From positions 16,144,804 to 16,208,803 of the forward strand of contig CM060848.1 of the NCBI GenBank assembly GCA_030737835.1: a stretch of DNA of 64,000 nucleotides, read 5' to 3'. The DNA is from Acorus gramineus (lineage: Eukaryota > Streptophyta > Magnoliopsida > Acorales > Acoraceae). Below, piece after piece: positions 62,319-64,000 of this stretch (position 1 is its first letter; each line of letters opens with the position of its first letter). The translations under genes were made by a program, and so were the position numbers. Below the pieces are notes generated by a model that saw nothing but the letters and a program-made list of their open reading frames with translations, was not told the DNA's origin and did no database searches.

Positions 62319-64000
62319 ACAGGTTCAGGAGATCCCAATCAATCAGTTGGGCTTCCTTTACCCGGAACTAATTCAGGCCATCATGGATTCTATCCAGTAT
62401 AAAGCCCACTGGCATGGGCACATGGTCCATTTAATCATTTATTGCTGTTATTTTAGTAAAAATGAGATATTCAATCTCTCCTGCAACCTCATTTATCGTC
62501 CATGTTGTGTTGTTGTTTTTTTTTTTAAAAAAAAAATTATATAAAACATATATTATTATACAAAATAAAATATATATTTAGATACAATAATATATTTTTT
62601 TAAAAAAAAAATATGTTAAAAATACTGTACAATATCAATATCATAGTGTATAGAACTATTGATCGTTTTTTATTTTATTTTATTTTGATAGCGCAGCCCA
62701 TAGTCAACACATGTTTCACATCATATGCGTTATTATAATGTACGAGATTATTACATAACAGACTCAGTACCTATAGTCAACTCATTCTTTACATGCATCC
62801 TCAGATTAACATGGGATGGCAATACAATAGGGTTCAAACCTTGGACCTCCACTGAGGAGAGGGTGACCTCCAACCTCACACTGGCGAGAGGCTACCACCC
62901 ATTTTAATTTTTTTTTAAATATATATATCAATAAACTACAAATTCATATTAATGAACATATATAATTTTATTTATATATCAAAATAGTAGAGTATTTATT
63001 ATATTAACTGATTTCATACGATGACTTAATAACACAGAGACTGTAAAATAGACTGTGTAGAATTGTAGATGCCCATGATACTTATCTAACAAGATGTTCT
63101 TATATTTGTGCTTTTTAATCCATATTTGAAAAGTTAAAATTGTTTGATATATATATTAATGTCTTGAATGATTAAAAAAAACTAATAGTATGGATGCTTC
63201 CATATATATTGTAAATTTATATATGTTATCATATAATATTTAAATTTCATTTTTTATATAATTGATTATGATATTTAAAATTTAAGTAACGCATGTATTC
63301 ACTTTCTAAAATTTTTCAAGAGAAAAGTATGCAAAGTGAAATTTTTTATTTTGTTTAACTTTTTCAAGTCCTAATGTAGTGGATCAAATAAAAGATGGCA
63401 ATTGCGGCGTCTAGGGATGCCCGTTTGGACACCCCTCAAAAATTGGCAGAAATTCTCTTCCATTGTTATCAGTTAATTATGTGAGCTGGTTCTTAGTTAT
63501 TGCTGAAGGGCGAAATATAGCTATTCTTATTTTAATGACAAGGATTGACTTAGGCTTCATGATGCACATGGCTATATAGTTATGACCAACCTTCTCTAAC
63601 CAACTGATTCTTTTTTTTTAATTGATCTTTATTTTAGTGTTATTACACACAACTCATTTTACATATTTGTATATGTTATCCACCTACACTAACTGTAATG
63701 TGATATATATCTCATTAGAAATTGTTTTACACATTCCATAAATAAATTTATACAATTCATTAGAATATATATTTTATTTTATTTTACAAAAATACGTATC
63801 TCATGTATTATTTTTTAACTAACATTTTCCTTTCACTTGCTGCATTTGATTGCATATATTAAATATACAACCACCCTCACATATGCATGTGACAATTACG
63901 TACTTACTTTGCGTGTATAAAATGGAGAGCCAAGAGGCCATGTATAAAGTCAAATGCAGTTGAGCCAACAACACCATGTGCATCAGCAATGCAAGTCGGA
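62319..64000. other. AT-rich flank to window end
   Basis: No complete gene. About 62690-62905 has a SINE- or LINE-like piece (minus strand B-box-like GGTTTGAACCC near 62830). Close to the edge, GTGTATAAAATGG at 63913-63925 looks like a TATA box on the + strand, with an ATG in fair context at 63974-63976; a gene could start beyond the window. Confidence 0.35.

Overview
The window is nuclear DNA of a flowering plant, probably a monocot. Every gene has spliced introns of plant type, the intergenic DNA is AT-rich and full of small transposons and SINEs, and GC-rich coding exons (eIF3c, the Ole e 1 gene) sit in that AT-rich background. I cannot name the species.

Layout. 1-7.1 kb has no gene: short-motif repeats, a long-TIR Mutator-like element, an old element carrying a nested fold-back MITE, a SINE, and a strikingly regular array of five 92-bp units. 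7.6-12.9 kb (+) is a complete 15-exon gene for the large subunit of ADP-glucose pyrophosphorylase (starch synthesis). 13.1-16.2 kb looks like a CACTA-type element. 16.3-33.2 kb (-) is a cluster of four endo-beta-mannanase (GH5_7) genes. Only the most upstream, D (28168-33242), is whole. A and B are pseudogenes, and C keeps three clean 3' exons but has lost its 5' half. B also carries a very young 0.9-kb internal tandem duplication. 36.2-40.8 kb (-) is the prenylated R-SNARE YKT6. 42.55-44.10 kb is a solo LTR with a perfect 5-bp target duplication, ending 287 bp before eIF3c (44.4-50.5 kb, +). Then come a 106-residue coiled-coil protein of unknown function (51.7-52.2 kb, +), the plastid ferredoxin FdC2 (52.9-55.6 kb, -), an Ole e 1-like secreted protein (58.0-58.6 kb, -) and Mediator subunit MED7 (59.8-62.3 kb, -). 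62.3-64 kb is AT-rich with a possible TATA box near the edge.

The genes do not form a pathway. AGPase makes starch, mannanase degrades wall mannan, and the rest are housekeeping functions (translation initiation, membrane fusion, transcription, plastid electron transfer). The cluster is ordinary tandem duplication followed by decay.

I found no clear new biological system. The most unusual structures are the constant-length 92-bp array with internal dyads in front of the AGPase gene, the fold-back element whose arms are built from about 30-bp subrepeats, and the decaying mannanase cluster. Exon borders were read by eye from GT/AG sites and continuity with the protein families; there are no transcript data.
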